NCBI RefSeq assembly: GCF_020662345.1
Contig: NZ_VMOA01000035.1
Span: 1 to 59,312, forward strand
Reading direction: 5' to 3'
Length of the DNA stretch: 59,312 nucleotides
Source of the DNA: Methylobacterium sp. W2
Lineage (GTDB): Bacteria; Pseudomonadota; Alphaproteobacteria; Rhizobiales; Beijerinckiaceae
The position numbers and the translations under genes are program-made. This document shows, piece after piece, positions 36,644 through 45,518 of the stretch. The notes under the pieces were generated by a model. It made no database searches and was not told the origin of the DNA. It saw only the letters and a list, made by a program, of their open reading frames with translations. Each line of letters opens with the position of its first letter. The first letter of the stretch is position 1.

Positions 36644-36800
36644 GCGAGATAAAGTTGACTAATTATACTCGGGAAGAACCGCCCGGTCGGTGTTGCTCAT
36701 ATATCTCTCGGTATCGGAGGTACCACTTCCCCGGCCTGCTGCTTGCCCTGCTCGCGTGTGGCTGCTCAACCCTCGTAGCGTCTTGGACTGCCCGCCCCAC

Positions 36801-37034
36801 CTAGCCGGCGCAGCGGTGCGCAGCTTGCGCGCGCCACCTGTCACGGTCGCGCTCCACCACGGCAAGCCGGCCCTGTAGCCGCTCCACCTCAGCGTGGAGT
36901 TCGCCTGCATCCACGGCCAGTTCGACACACTGGTCCTGGACCTCCGCGAGTTGGGCACGCAATTCGACATTCTCGGTCGCTAGGGCGAGCAGGAGCAGGG
37001 TATCGGAAACGGTGGGCCTCCTCGGGGCGGGCAT
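36801..37034 (-). CDS. Hypothetical coiled-coil protein (77 aa)
   Basis: From MPAPRRPTVSDTLLLLALAT the product is almost one continuous charged helix (VELRAQLAEVQDQCVELAVD ... VERLQGRLAVVERDRDRWRA), like the short coiled-coil proteins in phage regions. A longer N-terminal extension is open but of different composition. AT-rich DNA lies just upstream (37140-37200), possibly promoter. Confidence 0.5.
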   Translation of the reverse strand: MPAPRRPTVSDTLLLLALATENVELRAQLAEVQDQCVELAVDAGELHAEVERLQGRLAVVERDRDRWRAQAAHRCAG

Positions 37035-37316
37035 CGGATGCCGAAGCGGCCCTTTGAGCCTACGAAAAGCGAACGAGCAACTGACGATATCGTCGCGATC
37101 GGGTGCGTATTTGGACGGCCACAAGCGGGGGCGGACGTCTACGATCAATATAATACAAGTATTGATAGCGCTTTTGCTTAGTAAATATTTGATTTGAGCG
37201 GGGGTCGAATGACCTTGCGCCAGTATCAACGATTGCGGGGCCGGATGTCCTGAGGGCGAAGCGATCCGTCCAACACCGAAAACGCTGACTCCTCTGCCCC
37301 GCGCGCGTCGTGCGTC

Positions 37317-37820
37317 ATGAACCGGTCAAGCCGGGGGCGGGCGCACCTCTTCCAATCCTACGACGTCACCTTGATCCGGAAGCCCAAACCACCCCGCCAG
37401 CGCTCTGCCGTATCGAACGGCAAGCGGTTCCTCGGCCGTGTCGATGGCCGCACGGACGTTGGCCGCGGTTTCGCCGACATCATCGCGGACCTCGAAGCCG
37501 AGCGCGGCGGTACGGACGCCCTCGGCGTCGTGGAGCGCCAGGCGGTGCGGGCCTTCGCTATGCTGAGCGTCCGGCGAGAGCTGATCGAGGCCGAGATGGC
37601 GGCGGGCAAAGCCGTGATCCGGTTGACCAACCGCATCGGCATCACCGTGACGCCAGCCAGCTTCAAGACGGTGCGCGGTGCGACCCTGGCGGCGGTGGTC
37701 TGCGACGAGATCGCGTTCTGGCACATCGGGGACGCGGCCAACCCGGACAAGGAGATCCTTCGCTGCATCCCAGCAGCCGCAAAGCCTCACGGACGCTCTC
37801 GGCTATGGCTCCAGCCATAG
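37317..37820 (+). pseudogene. Phage relic: small phage protein fused to terminase large subunit fragment
   Basis: Residues 1-100 include SNGKRFLGRVDGRT and ERQAVRAFAMLSVRRELIEA, resembling the small protein often encoded beside terminase in alphaproteobacterial prophages. From about residue 101 the same frame continues TNRIGITVTPASFKTVRGAT and AVVCDEIAFWH, a terminase ATPase segment with its Walker B acidic pair, and NPDKEILRCI. It then runs into unrelated sequence. The two halves belong to different genes, so a deletion has joined them in frame at roughly 37610-37625. It is unlikely to be functional. Confidence 0.6.
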
Positions 37821-37940
37821 GCCAGACGAACGATCCCAACGTCGTGGCTCATTCCGTTGCCTCCGTTTCCGCACGGCGACGAAGCCCCCCGGATCGGGAT
37901 CGGATCGAGCGGTGTTTTAGGAGGGCCGTCCGCTCGGTCC

Positions 37941-39137
37941 TCACGTCGTCGGGCCATCGTACGCAGAGAGGTCGGGCGCCCTCGGAGGACGCGAGAAGAG
38001 CGTGCCGAAAACGCGGCGGACGAAACGGGTGCTGGCGATGCGCAGGGCGCCATGCAGCAGTCGGATACCGAGGCGGGTCTTCGGGTTCGCCAGTTTCGGA
38101 GCGATCTTCGGGACGCCTTGGCCCTGTTCGACCATCGGCCGCATCGCCCGCTCGTAGGCGGCAAAGCCCGCCCGGACATCCCGGTTTCGCGAGAGTTCCT
38201 GGGCGAGGACAAAGGCGCCGGTGATGGCCAGGGTGGTGCCGATGCCCGCGAGCGGCGTGGCGCACCAGGCCGCGTCGCCCGTGAGCCCGACGCGGCCTTT
38301 CGACCAGTGCGGCATCCGCACCTGACGCAGGACGTCGAAGTAGAAATCCTCGGTCGAGTCCATCCCGGCGAGGACGCGTCGCGCCTGCCAACCGGCATCG
38401 ACGAACCGCTCGCGCAGGAAGGCCTTCTGCCGGTCGACGTCCCAGTGCTGCTCGCCGGCAGGAGGCTGCCGGACGGAGATCATCGCCCTGGTGGTCCCTT
38501 TCCGGTCGGGGCGAAGCGACACGCTCCGGCCGCCGGTCGCATTGTACCAACGCCAGAGCCGATCATCGTCGGCGACCCGTGGAATGGTGAAGTAGGCGAT
38601 GGTCAGGTCCATCCAGCGCGGCTCGCTCTCCCCGGGAAAAGCGAGTTCGCGCGTCGTCGAGCCCACGCCCTCGGCGACCACGACGGCGTCGTACCGCTCG
38701 GTGAGGCCACTGGCGAACGTGACGGCCGCGGCGTCACCATCGTCTTGGATGTGCTCGACCCTGTCGCCGAAACGGAAATTCGCGCTGTCGCGCGCCGCCT
38801 CGTAGAGGAGACGGGCCAGGTCCCCACGCAGGATCTCCATCTCCGCGGTCGGCCCGTCACCGCCGAGCTCGTCCGTCATGAACCTCGCGACGACCCGGCC
38901 GTCTCCGTCGACCCACGCCGTTCCGGTTTCGCCCGTGCCCTGTTCGAGGGCGCGCTCATCCAGTCCCATCCGGCGCAAAACCTCGCGGCCGACGCCACGC
39001 ACGTCGATGTTCTGACCCCCGTCCCGGAACGCGGGCGCCCGCTCCACCACCGTGACCTCGTGTCCGAGATGGGCAAGCCACCATGCGAGGGTGGAGCCGG
39101 CAACGCTGGCGCCGGTGACGAGAATGCGATGAGCCAT
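37941..39137 (-). CDS. FAD-dependent monooxygenase (PHBH fold)
   Basis: A 398-residue flavoprotein; the ATG at 39137 follows GGGAAGGAA. ILVTGASVAGSTLAWWLAHL is the FAD dinucleotide fold with a GxSxxG variant, and GLTGDAAWCATPLAGIGTTL is the second FAD site. The subgroup is common among TetX-like or drug/aromatic hydroxylases. It stands alone next to the terminase relic, with no regulator adjacent. The substrate is unknown. Confidence 0.82.
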   Translation of the reverse strand: MAHRILVTGASVAGSTLAWWLAHLGHEVTVVERAPAFRDGGQNIDVRGVGREVLRRMGLDERALEQGTGETGTAWVDGDGRVVARFMTDELGGDGPTAEMEILRGDLARLLYEAARDSANFRFGDRVEHIQDDGDAAAVTFASGLTERYDAVVVAEGVGSTTRELAFPGESEPRWMDLTIAYFTIPRVADDDRLWRWYNATGGRSVSLRPDRKGTTRAMISVRQPPAGEQHWDVDRQKAFLRERFVDAGWQARRVLAGMDSTEDFYFDVLRQVRMPHWSKGRVGLTGDAAWCATPLAGIGTTLAITGAFVLAQELSRNRDVRAGFAAYERAMRPMVEQGQGVPKIAPKLANPKTRLGIRLLHGALRIASTRFVRRVFGTLFSRPPRAPDLSAYDGPTT

Positions 39138-39400
39138 GATTCCTTCCCGCAGCGGGAGCGAGGATCGGGACGTATCCGGGTGCAACCCCGATCCCATCGA
39201 CATCGATGGACCGAGCATCGGTGTCGGAGGTGGAACCCGAGCCGTTCGCATCATACCCCAGGGGATCATCGAGGGCAGCGAAAATAGGCCGATACGACTG
39301 CGTGGGGGCGAGCCAGGGCGACGTCCGATCCCTACTCCCGCGTACCGGGTGCCGAGGTTTCGTCGCGCCTCCCGATGGACGACACAGTGGTGGAATGCTC

Positions 39401-40063
39401 CTACGCCGGCAGCTTGGCGATGACCTCATCGAAGCCCTCAGTCGTGAGTGCCCCTTCGTAACGGGTGTCGTTCACGAACAAGGTCGGGGTGGCATGGACG
39501 CCGAGCTCCTCCGTCGCGCGGGACTGCACGCGGTTCACGTGGTCGTAGAGCGCCTGATCGGCGAGGATGGCGTCGAACCTCGCCCGGTCGAACCCGGCCT
39601 GACGCAGGAGGTCGCGCATCGCATCGAGGGGCTTCGGCACGAAGGCCCACATGGCCTGCCGCTCGAACAACAGGTCGGTGATCGCATAGTAGTGCCGTCC
39701 GCCATCGGCCCGGGCGAGCATGAAGGCGGCCGTGTCGAGCGGGTTCAGGGGGAATCCTCGCAGGGCGAAGCGCACCCGCCCGGTATCGATCCAGCGCGTC
39801 CTGATCGCCGGCAAGGTCCTGTCGTGGAACGCGGCGCAGTGCGAGCAGGTCACCGCGGCGTACTCGATCAGCGTCACCTTGGCATCGGGCGCGCCGACCC
39901 AGATGTCCCCGAGGGGGCCCGCCATCGACGGATCGCCGACGGCGGTCGCGAGGGCATCGGAGGGCCAGGTCGCCATCGCCCAGGCGGGGCCGAGGAGGAT
40001 GGGGCCGGCGAGGAGATGGCGACGAGTGATCCGTCCCGCCGCCGTTCCTTGCGTGAAAATCAT
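39401..40063 (-). CDS. DsbA-family thiol oxidoreductase, probably Tat-exported
   Basis: A 220-residue protein. The N-terminus has TRRHLLAGPILLG, a twin-arginine-type export signal. The thioredoxin-fold active site is CSHC in YAAVTCSHCAAFHDRT, and the cis-Pro loop is GVHATPTLFVND. Members such as ScsC/BdbD-type DsbA proteins form or isomerise disulfides in the periplasm. No DsbB partner is in the window. It lies downstream of the GCG/CRPN gene (two disulfide-rich motifs), a possible client, on the same strand. Confidence 0.85.
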   Translation of the reverse strand: MIFTQGTAAGRITRRHLLAGPILLGPAWAMATWPSDALATAVGDPSMAGPLGDIWVGAPDAKVTLIEYAAVTCSHCAAFHDRTLPAIRTRWIDTGRVRFALRGFPLNPLDTAAFMLARADGGRHYYAITDLLFERQAMWAFVPKPLDAMRDLLRQAGFDRARFDAILADQALYDHVNRVQSRATEELGVHATPTLFVNDTRYEGALTTEGFDEVIAKLPA

Positions 40064-40228
40064 GCGATGTCGCCTTGGTCGCGCCCCCACCCGGTCGGAT
40101 CGACCGGATGGGGGCGTTGGGAACGGGTTCGTTGCCGGTATCATGGGGTCGCCTCGGCCAGGGCCGACGCGACCCTGGGCCTCGTCGGCGAGGTCCCCAC
40201 GGGGCATCCCAAGAGGATGGCGGAAAGA

Positions 40229-40492
40229 TCAGTTCGGCCAGCAGCGGCGGCCGTAGGGGCCGATGTGGAAGCCCGCCGGGCAGGAGGCGCCGCGGACATA
40301 GCCGCCACGCTGACCACCGGCCCGGCAACCGCCGTAGGGACCGCGATGGGCGTAGGGGCCGCAACCGTCGTAGACCTGGATGATCTCGGCGCCGTCCAGG
40401 CCGGTGGACACGGCCGGCTGGATCAGCGGCGAAGCCGCGGCCGGGAATGCCAGTCCGGCCAGGAGGGCGACCGGGGCGAGGATCTTCAGCAT
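40229..40492 (-). CDS. GCG/CRPN-type small cysteine/glycine-rich exported protein
   Basis: An 87-residue secreted protein with signal peptide MLKILAPVALLAGLAFPAAA. The mature part has YDGCGPYAHRGPYGGCRAGG and CPAGFHIGPYGRRCWPN, the paired Cys motifs of the GCG_CRPN family found in Methylobacterium and Bradyrhizobium relatives. The function is unknown; four cysteines suggest disulfides. A direct-repeat box shared with the two-component operon lies about 115 bases upstream of its start. Confidence 0.8.
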   Translation of the reverse strand: MLKILAPVALLAGLAFPAAASPLIQPAVSTGLDGAEIIQVYDGCGPYAHRGPYGGCRAGGQRGGYVRGASCPAGFHIGPYGRRCWPN

Positions 40493-40606
40493 CGTGGAAT
40501 CCTTCTCTGCTCTCGTCCGAGCCGCGATGCCGGAGATGGCCCCGCGACCGATGAGGTCAGGATCGTCCCCGCTTGCCTCCCGGATGTGACGGACCGATGC
40601 GTCGAC

Positions 40607-40622
40607 GTAACGTTCTGTAACG
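40607..40622 (+). promoter_or_regulatory. Direct-repeat box, candidate response-regulator site 1
   Basis: GTAACG-TTCT-GTAACG: two hexamers 10 bp apart, the usual phasing for OmpR-family dimers. A 13/16 match (GTAACG-TTTT-GTGACA on the minus strand) lies upstream of the response-regulator gene at 42802-42817. Confidence 0.5.
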
Positions 40623-40647
40623 GGCCGCCCGGCGTACCCTCCGGTCG

Positions 40648-42021
40648 TCAGACGATGGCCGGCAGGGTCGCGACGAGGCGGGCACCGCCGAGCGGGGACG
40701 CCTCAGCCACGACGGTGCCGCCATGCGCCTCCGCGATCTGCCGGGCGATGGCGAGCCCCAGCCCGGTCCCGCCGGTCTGGCGGTTGCGAGACCGCTCGAT
40801 CCGGTAGAACGGGCTGAACACGGCCGTCCGCTCCGATGCCGGGATGCCCGGGCCGTCGTCTTCCACGGTGATCCGGCACGACGCGCCGGTCCGGCTCACC
40901 GAGACGGCGACGGTCGAGCGGCCGAACTTGACGGCATTCCCGATCAGGTTGGCGACAACCCGACGCAAGGCGACCGCATCCCCGGCGGCGACGGCATCCT
41001 GCACGTCCTCGCCGGTCAGGTGGACATCGATGCCATGCGCGGCCTGCTCGGCCACTTCCACCGCGACGAGGTCGGCGAGGTCTACCGCCGTCCGGCCCAC
41101 CTCGACCGCGGTGCCCCGGGCGAAACCGAGGGAGGTGTCGATCAGTGTGGTCATCGCGTCGAGATCCTCGATCAGCCGGTCCCGACGCTCCGGCTCCGAC
41201 ACGCCCTCGGCCCGCAGGCGCAGGCGCGTCAGGTAGGTCTTGAGGTCGTGCGAGATCGCGCCGATCAGCAGCGAGCGTTCGCCGAGGAGGCCGACGATGC
41301 GGTCCTGCATGTCCCGGACCGCCCGAGACAGACGCCGGATCTCCGGGGCGCCCCGCGGGGTGGCGACCGGCTCGGGCGCGCGGCCGTCGAACCGGGTCAC
41401 CGCCTCGGTGAGGCGTCGCAGCGGGGCGAGTTCGTGGCGGGTGCCGACGAGGACGAGGGCGGCGACCGCGGCGCCGAGGACGGCCACCCACAGGCTCAAC
41501 GGTTGCCCGAGCAGCCACGGCATGAGCGAGCGATGCCTCTCCACGGCCGAGATGATGAGGGTCCGGCCGTCCGGCAGGCGATCGGTCGCCGTCGCGAGGC
41601 GACCGACGGGGAGGTTCCGATCCCGGTCGTTGACGTCCTCGGGGTCGACGCCCCGATGCAACATGGCCGTATCGGTATAGGCCCGCAGCGACCCATCCGG
41701 ATCACCGCTCATCCGGCGCAGGCGCCGTTCGAGGCGCGGTTCGCGGATCAGGCCGGCGTCATCCGGGGCCGTGTCGACGATCTCGGCCCTGAGGACCTCG
41801 CCGCTCACGGCCCTGAGGATGGCCGGTCTCAGAGCCGGATCGGCCTCCCTCAGCAGGGTGACGATGTTCGCGGCCTGGTCGACACGCGGGAAGCGCGTGC
41901 CGTAGGGCGAGGGCTCCTGCCGCCGCTGCCACGTGTCGAGGGCGACCGTGGCGAGCACGAGCAGCGAGAGCGCGCCGAGCAGGAGCAGCATGATGCGCCC
42001 GAGCAGGCCGACCCGCGCCAT
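40648..42021 (-). CDS. Sensor histidine kinase (HisKA/HATPase, HAMP-type)
   Basis: A 457-residue membrane kinase. Two spans (about 10-28 and 172-192) enclose a periplasmic sensor domain. A HAMP-like linker (LAPLRRLTEAVTRFDG) leads to the phosphoacceptor His in LIGAISHDLKTYLTRLRLRA, followed by the ATPase with NLIGNAVKFG, DDGPGIP and GTGLGLAIARQIAEAHGG. The start overlaps the response-regulator stop region; GTG at 42024 or ATG at 42021 are both possible. The ligand is unknown. Confidence 0.9.
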   Translation of the reverse strand: MARVGLLGRIMLLLLGALSLLVLATVALDTWQRRQEPSPYGTRFPRVDQAANIVTLLREADPALRPAILRAVSGEVLRAEIVDTAPDDAGLIREPRLERRLRRMSGDPDGSLRAYTDTAMLHRGVDPEDVNDRDRNLPVGRLATATDRLPDGRTLIISAVERHRSLMPWLLGQPLSLWVAVLGAAVAALVLVGTRHELAPLRRLTEAVTRFDGRAPEPVATPRGAPEIRRLSRAVRDMQDRIVGLLGERSLLIGAISHDLKTYLTRLRLRAEGVSEPERRDRLIEDLDAMTTLIDTSLGFARGTAVEVGRTAVDLADLVAVEVAEQAAHGIDVHLTGEDVQDAVAAGDAVALRRVVANLIGNAVKFGRSTVAVSVSRTGASCRITVEDDGPGIPASERTAVFSPFYRIERSRNRQTGGTGLGLAIARQIAEAHGGTVVAEASPLGGARLVATLPAIV

Positions 42022-42752
42022 CACGACGCCGGCTTTACCGGCACGGCCAGGATGTAGCCGGCGTTGCGCACGGTCTTGAGCAGCGCCGCCACGCCGCTGC
42101 CCCCGGCGTCGAGCTTGTGGCGTAGCCGGCTCACCTGGACGTCGATGGTGCGGTCGAAGGCCTCGGCCGTGCGGCCCCGGGTCCAATCGAGGAGCTGGTC
42201 GCGGGAGAGCACCCGCTGCGGCCGGGTGACGAAGCAATGCAGCAGGTCGTACTCGGCGCTGGTCAGGGCGATCTCGGCCGCCGGTTCGCCGGTCGTCACG
42301 CGGCGCGCGGCGAGGTCGACGACAAGGTCCGCCACGGCCAGGGTCTCGGGATCGGCGGCGTCCGCGCGGGCGCCATTCCTAGGGGCACGCCGCAGGACGG
42401 CGCGGATTCGGGCGAGCAGCACCCGCGGGTTGAACGGCTTCGAGACGTAGTCGTCGGCTCCCATCTCCAGCCCGAGCACCCGGTCGATGTCCTCGTCCTT
42501 GGCAGTGAGCATGATAACGGGCGGTCCGCCTGCCTCACGCAGCCGCCGGCAGATGGAGAGCCCGTCCTCGCCTGGGAGCATCCAGTCGAGCACGATCAGG
42601 TCCGGGGCCGGTCCGGCCATCAGGGATCGGTCGAGGCTCGCGCCGCCGTCGAGGCCGACCACACGAAAGCCCTCGCCCTCCAGGTAGGCGGCGAGCTGGG
42701 TGCGGATGTCGCCGTCGTCTTCGACGATGACGATGGTCTGGCCCTCGGTCAT
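42021..42752 (-). CDS. OmpR-family response regulator
   Basis: A 243-residue regulator with receiver domain (acidic pocket EDDGD, phospho-Asp in LIVLDWMLPGEDG, Lys in DDYVSKPFNPRVL) and a C-terminal winged helix (LTSAEYDLLHCFVTRPQRVL ... DVQVSRLRHKLD). It is the first gene of a two-gene operon with the overlapping kinase. Fifty bases upstream is a tandem hexamer box likely bound by it; the same box lies upstream of the GCG/CRPN gene. Confidence 0.92.
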   Translation of the reverse strand: MTEGQTIVIVEDDGDIRTQLAAYLEGEGFRVVGLDGGASLDRSLMAGPAPDLIVLDWMLPGEDGLSICRRLREAGGPPVIMLTAKDEDIDRVLGLEMGADDYVSKPFNPRVLLARIRAVLRRAPRNGARADAADPETLAVADLVVDLAARRVTTGEPAAEIALTSAEYDLLHCFVTRPQRVLSRDQLLDWTRGRTAEAFDRTIDVQVSRLRHKLDAGGSGVAALLKTVRNAGYILAVPVKPAS

Positions 42753-42801
42753 GTGGCGAACATACGAGGACCGGGCGTGCCGACAACGCAAAAAGCTTCG
42801 T

Positions 42802-42817
42802 TGTCACAAAACGTTAC
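42802..42817 (-). promoter_or_regulatory. Direct-repeat box, candidate response-regulator site 2
   Basis: The minus strand reads GTAACG-TTTT-GTGACA, matching the box at 40607-40622 in 13 of 16 positions, with 10-bp phasing. Located about 50-65 bases upstream of the response-regulator start, it fits autoregulation. Confidence 0.5.
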
Positions 42818-42928
42818 ACGGCGGCACGCCGCTCGGGATCTTGTCTGGTACCCGGAAGGGCCGGCCACGTTTTCCGGCGACCCGTCCGCCAACCGGCGTA
42901 CCGACGAAGGAAGTCGACCCGCGATGAT

Positions 42929-43050
42929 CCACATTGCGGACCACGGCGGTCTCGGCAAAGCCAGTGATGAAGAGCGCCTTCAGGCTCGGCCGGGTGACCC
43001 GAGCCGCATCGGCGCCCGTCGCGGCCCGTTCGGCGGATGCGGTCTCAACC
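42929..43050 (-). pseudogene. Receiver-domain remnant of a hybrid kinase or response regulator
   Basis: On the minus strand a frame without start reads RPSLKALFITGFAETAVVRN, closely resembling the end of receiver domains in hybrid kinases (LKVLFITGYAENA is typical). It soon loses similarity and has no intact domain around it. It is about 0.2 kb upstream of the response-regulator gene. I interpret it as the debris of a lost signalling gene; the surrounding 600 bases hold nothing else recognisable apart from the box. Confidence 0.5.
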
Positions 43051-43374
43051 GTGGCCCCGAGGCGATATCAGGCGCGTCGCGACCGGTGCACCTCGCGGAT
43101 GCCCTCCGGGTCTCTACCGTGGACCTGTCGGGCGATGCCGCCGATGACGCGGGCGTCGCGCCTCGCCCATCGCAATCGCCAGGTTGGCCGGGGGGTCAAC
43201 GTGAGGGGCCGGGCATCCGCGCTGCCTGACAGGTCTCATCCAAGGCCGGCAGGTGTCATCCAAGGCCCGATGGTCCCGACCTCGGCCATCCCGCCGGTGG
43301 CGGGACCATCGCGAGCGTCACACGTTAGACGAAGGTGCCGCCGTGACGGTCCAGCATGAAGAGGAATGAGACGA

Positions 43375-43515
43375 ATGCCGTCGGACACTCCGCGCCCAGC
43401 TGACGCTCCTCTTCCGCCTATCGGCGACCCGGCTCCCGAGCCCCAGACGCCTGAGATCGATCCATCCGTCGAGCCACCGGCTCCCCAGCCACCCGGGCCC
43501 ATCGAAGCACGGTGA
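43375..43515 (+). CDS. Proline-rich acidic microprotein (46 aa)
   Basis: Starts MPSDTPRPADAPLPPIGDPA with GAGGAA nine bases before the ATG. Nearly a third of the residues are Pro, with Glu and Asp interspersed. The 68-residue protein at 55027-55233 has the same style and orientation, so the two may be related. No function is known; such sequences are common as hypothetical proteins in Methylobacteriaceae. Confidence 0.5.
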   Translation: MPSDTPRPADAPLPPIGDPAPEPQTPEIDPSVEPPAPQPPGPIEAR

Positions 43516-43801
43516 AGGTCGGCGCCTCCCGACCGGCTGCTGCACAGCCTCGTTAGACTCGATACCGTGGCGGGTGCCTGTGCAACCGTATTGAAAAGGG
43601 TCGCAGGGTCGCTGCGACCCAGGCTTTGGAGAGCCGGGATCGTCTTGGTCGCGTGGCCGGTTTTTCGATGTCGGGACGATGCGGCCGTTGCGATGGGCGG
43701 CCGGGACGTTCCGATCATGACATCGCAAGGCAAGTCCTGTTCTTGGACAAGCCTGTTCTTAGACAAGCCTCGCGATCCGTTCGATTCCAAAGCGATGCGT
43801 T

Positions 43802-44422
43802 TTAGCGCCCCTGCTGCGGCATCAACGAACGAGCCTGCTGGACGGCGTCGCGGCAAGACTGGTCACCCTTGGCGTTGAGGTCTGTGGCGCGCTGCAGGGC
43901 GGTCTTGGCTTGCGAGACCTTGTCCTCGGCGGACAGGTTCGGCGAGGCGGACGGTTCACCGCCCTTCGACGCCTCGACGGCGGCGGTCGGCTTGTTCTCG
44001 GACTGCGCCCGGACATCTGCCGGCGAGGTGGCGATTCTTCCGCTCGCGACCGAGTCCGCCTGACCCGTTCCGGCCGTGGCTGCGACGGGCCCCGAGACGC
44101 CGCCCACCGTGCCCGGCGATCCTCCCGTCGCGCGGGATGCCCCGCCGTCCTGGGCACGATCCGTTTCCGCGTTACCGACTGGCTTGGCCGCGGACACAGT
44201 CGTGCTCGCCGTCTGGTCAGCGGTTCCATCATTCGGTCCCCGGCGCTGGCCGGTATCGGGCTGCGAGACGGGTGCCCCCATGCCGACCTGGGTTCCGAGT
44301 TCGCGCTTGAGCTTGGCGATGTCATCGGAACAGGGACCGCCTTCCTGAGCGACGGCAGCGGCGTTCATGAACCCAAGAGTGGACATGGCGGCAGCGCCGC
44401 AGAGCATCTTGAAACGTGACAT
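43802..44422 (-). CDS. Exported low-complexity protein of unknown function
   Basis: A 206-residue protein; the ATG at 44422 is supported by AAAGGA. The signal peptide is FKMLCGAAAMSTLGFMNAAA. The mature region starts with a short CSDDIAKLKRELG, then a long Ala/Gly/Ser/Thr-rich linker, and ends with a helix, KVSQAKTALQRATDLNAKGD, and one cysteine in QSCRDAV. Two cysteines, far apart, could pair. The C-terminal helix resembles small periplasmic repeat proteins. AT-rich DNA upstream (44430-44520) is probably its promoter. Confidence 0.65.
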   Translation of the reverse strand: MSRFKMLCGAAAMSTLGFMNAAAVAQEGGPCSDDIAKLKRELGTQVGMGAPVSQPDTGQRRGPNDGTADQTASTTVSAAKPVGNAETDRAQDGGASRATGGSPGTVGGVSGPVAATAGTGQADSVASGRIATSPADVRAQSENKPTAAVEASKGGEPSASPNLSAEDKVSQAKTALQRATDLNAKGDQSCRDAVQQARSLMPQQGR

Positions 44423-44620
44423 TTGCATCCTTTGATCAACCAGGCAAACAACTCGGATGATCTTAAAATGTTCAAATAATGAGAGTTTCAAATTGATTGT
44501 AATCTATATAGATATGAGCAATCAGCAACGGATAATGCAGCGCACTTGGATTGCTCCAGGCGCACTGCATCTCTAATCACGACCCGTCACGTCGAATGGC
44601 GAGCCAGCGACGGACTTGGA

Positions 44621-45028
44621 TCAGTACCCGTAGCCGTAGGCCGGATATCCGTAGCCATAAGCCGGCGCGTAGCCGTAGGCGGGTGCGTAGCCATAGCCGC
44701 CGTAGTACCCGACCGGACGCCCATATCCGTAACCACCGTATCCGCCATAGCTATTCGCCACGATGGCCCCCGCCGCGAGGCCGGCGATGCCGAGGCCGAT
44801 GGCAGCGCCCGGTCCGATGCCGCGACGATAGCCATAGCCGCGACCGTAGCCGCCGCCGTAACCGCGATACCCACCGTAACCACCGCGGAAGCCGACGCCG
44901 CGGTAACCGCCGCCGTAGCCATAGCCGCCGTGGCCGTAGCCACCGCCCCAGCCGCGAGCCTCGGCGGGTGCCGATGCGAGCAGGCCGAGGCCGAGCAGCG
45001 CCGTCGATGCAAGTGCGAGCTTGCGCAT
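44621..45028 (-). CDS. Glycine/tyrosine-rich exported protein
   Basis: A 135-residue protein starting at the ATG at 45028 after GAGGAGC. Signal peptide KLALASTALLGLGLLASAPA. The mature part is dominated by GGYGGYRGYGGGYGRG-type repeats and, after a hydrophobic glycine-zipper-like middle (AAIGLGIAGLAAGAIVAN), by repeats of APAYGYAPAYGYG. The middle segment can insert into a membrane, as in glycine-zipper proteins. The BA14K protein at 49483-49929 has the same middle segment. Likely envelope-associated. Confidence 0.75.
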   Translation of the reverse strand: MRKLALASTALLGLGLLASAPAEARGWGGGYGHGGYGYGGGYRGVGFRGGYGGYRGYGGGYGRGYGYRRGIGPGAAIGLGIAGLAAGAIVANSYGGYGGYGYGRPVGYYGGYGYAPAYGYAPAYGYGYPAYGYGY

Positions 45029-45120
45029 TCGATAGCTCCTCATTGTTCGAGATGTGGGTAAGAAACAACCTCGCTTGGTCGACCGTTCCGGCTTCGGACA
45101 TGGTACAACACGTCACAGGG

Positions 45121-45348
45121 TCAGTAGCCGTTGCCACCGAGGTAAGCGTCGTAGCCTATAGCCGGCGCGAACCCGTTCGACGCCGTTGTCGGCCCTCCCC
45201 AGGTGTAGCTCTGTCCAGTTGGATAGATCCTCATCTGATCATCATGGCGAGCGGCATGGATGCAATTGCGGTTGGTCTTTCTTGCGCTGGAAAGACCCGA
45301 ACGCTTCTGCCCTGCAAAAATAATCAGGATAGACGGCATGATACGCAT
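45121..45348 (-). CDS. Hypothetical protein (75 aa)
   Basis: A frame from MRIMPSILIIFAGQKRSGLS ends AIGYDAYLGGNGY. GGAGG stands seven bases before the ATG. The N-terminus starts like a signal peptide but becomes charged at once, so a frameshift in an exported-protein gene is possible. The C-terminus is Gly/Tyr-rich like its neighbour. Function unknown. Confidence 0.4.
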   Translation of the reverse strand: MRIMPSILIIFAGQKRSGLSSARKTNRNCIHAARHDDQMRIYPTGQSYTWGGPTTASNGFAPAIGYDAYLGGNGY

Positions 45349-45518
45349 GGGCGCCTCCGGCTTAAGCTGAGGGACCGGTAACATCCTTGAGACGATACCG
45401 TTCCTGCACAATCCCATCAGCGTAAGGACCAAAGATCATCACGTTCGAACCGGAGCTTTCCCTGCCTGCTACCGGCCGAGGCCGGCGCGTGGCAGGAGCT
45501 TCCGGGCCCTCGGCGTCC

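Noticed and set aside
44546..45381. Plus-strand Arg/His-rich frames opposite the Gly/Tyr-rich gene
   Set aside because: They arise from repetitive codons of the minus-strand gene, which has a signal peptide and a good ribosome site.
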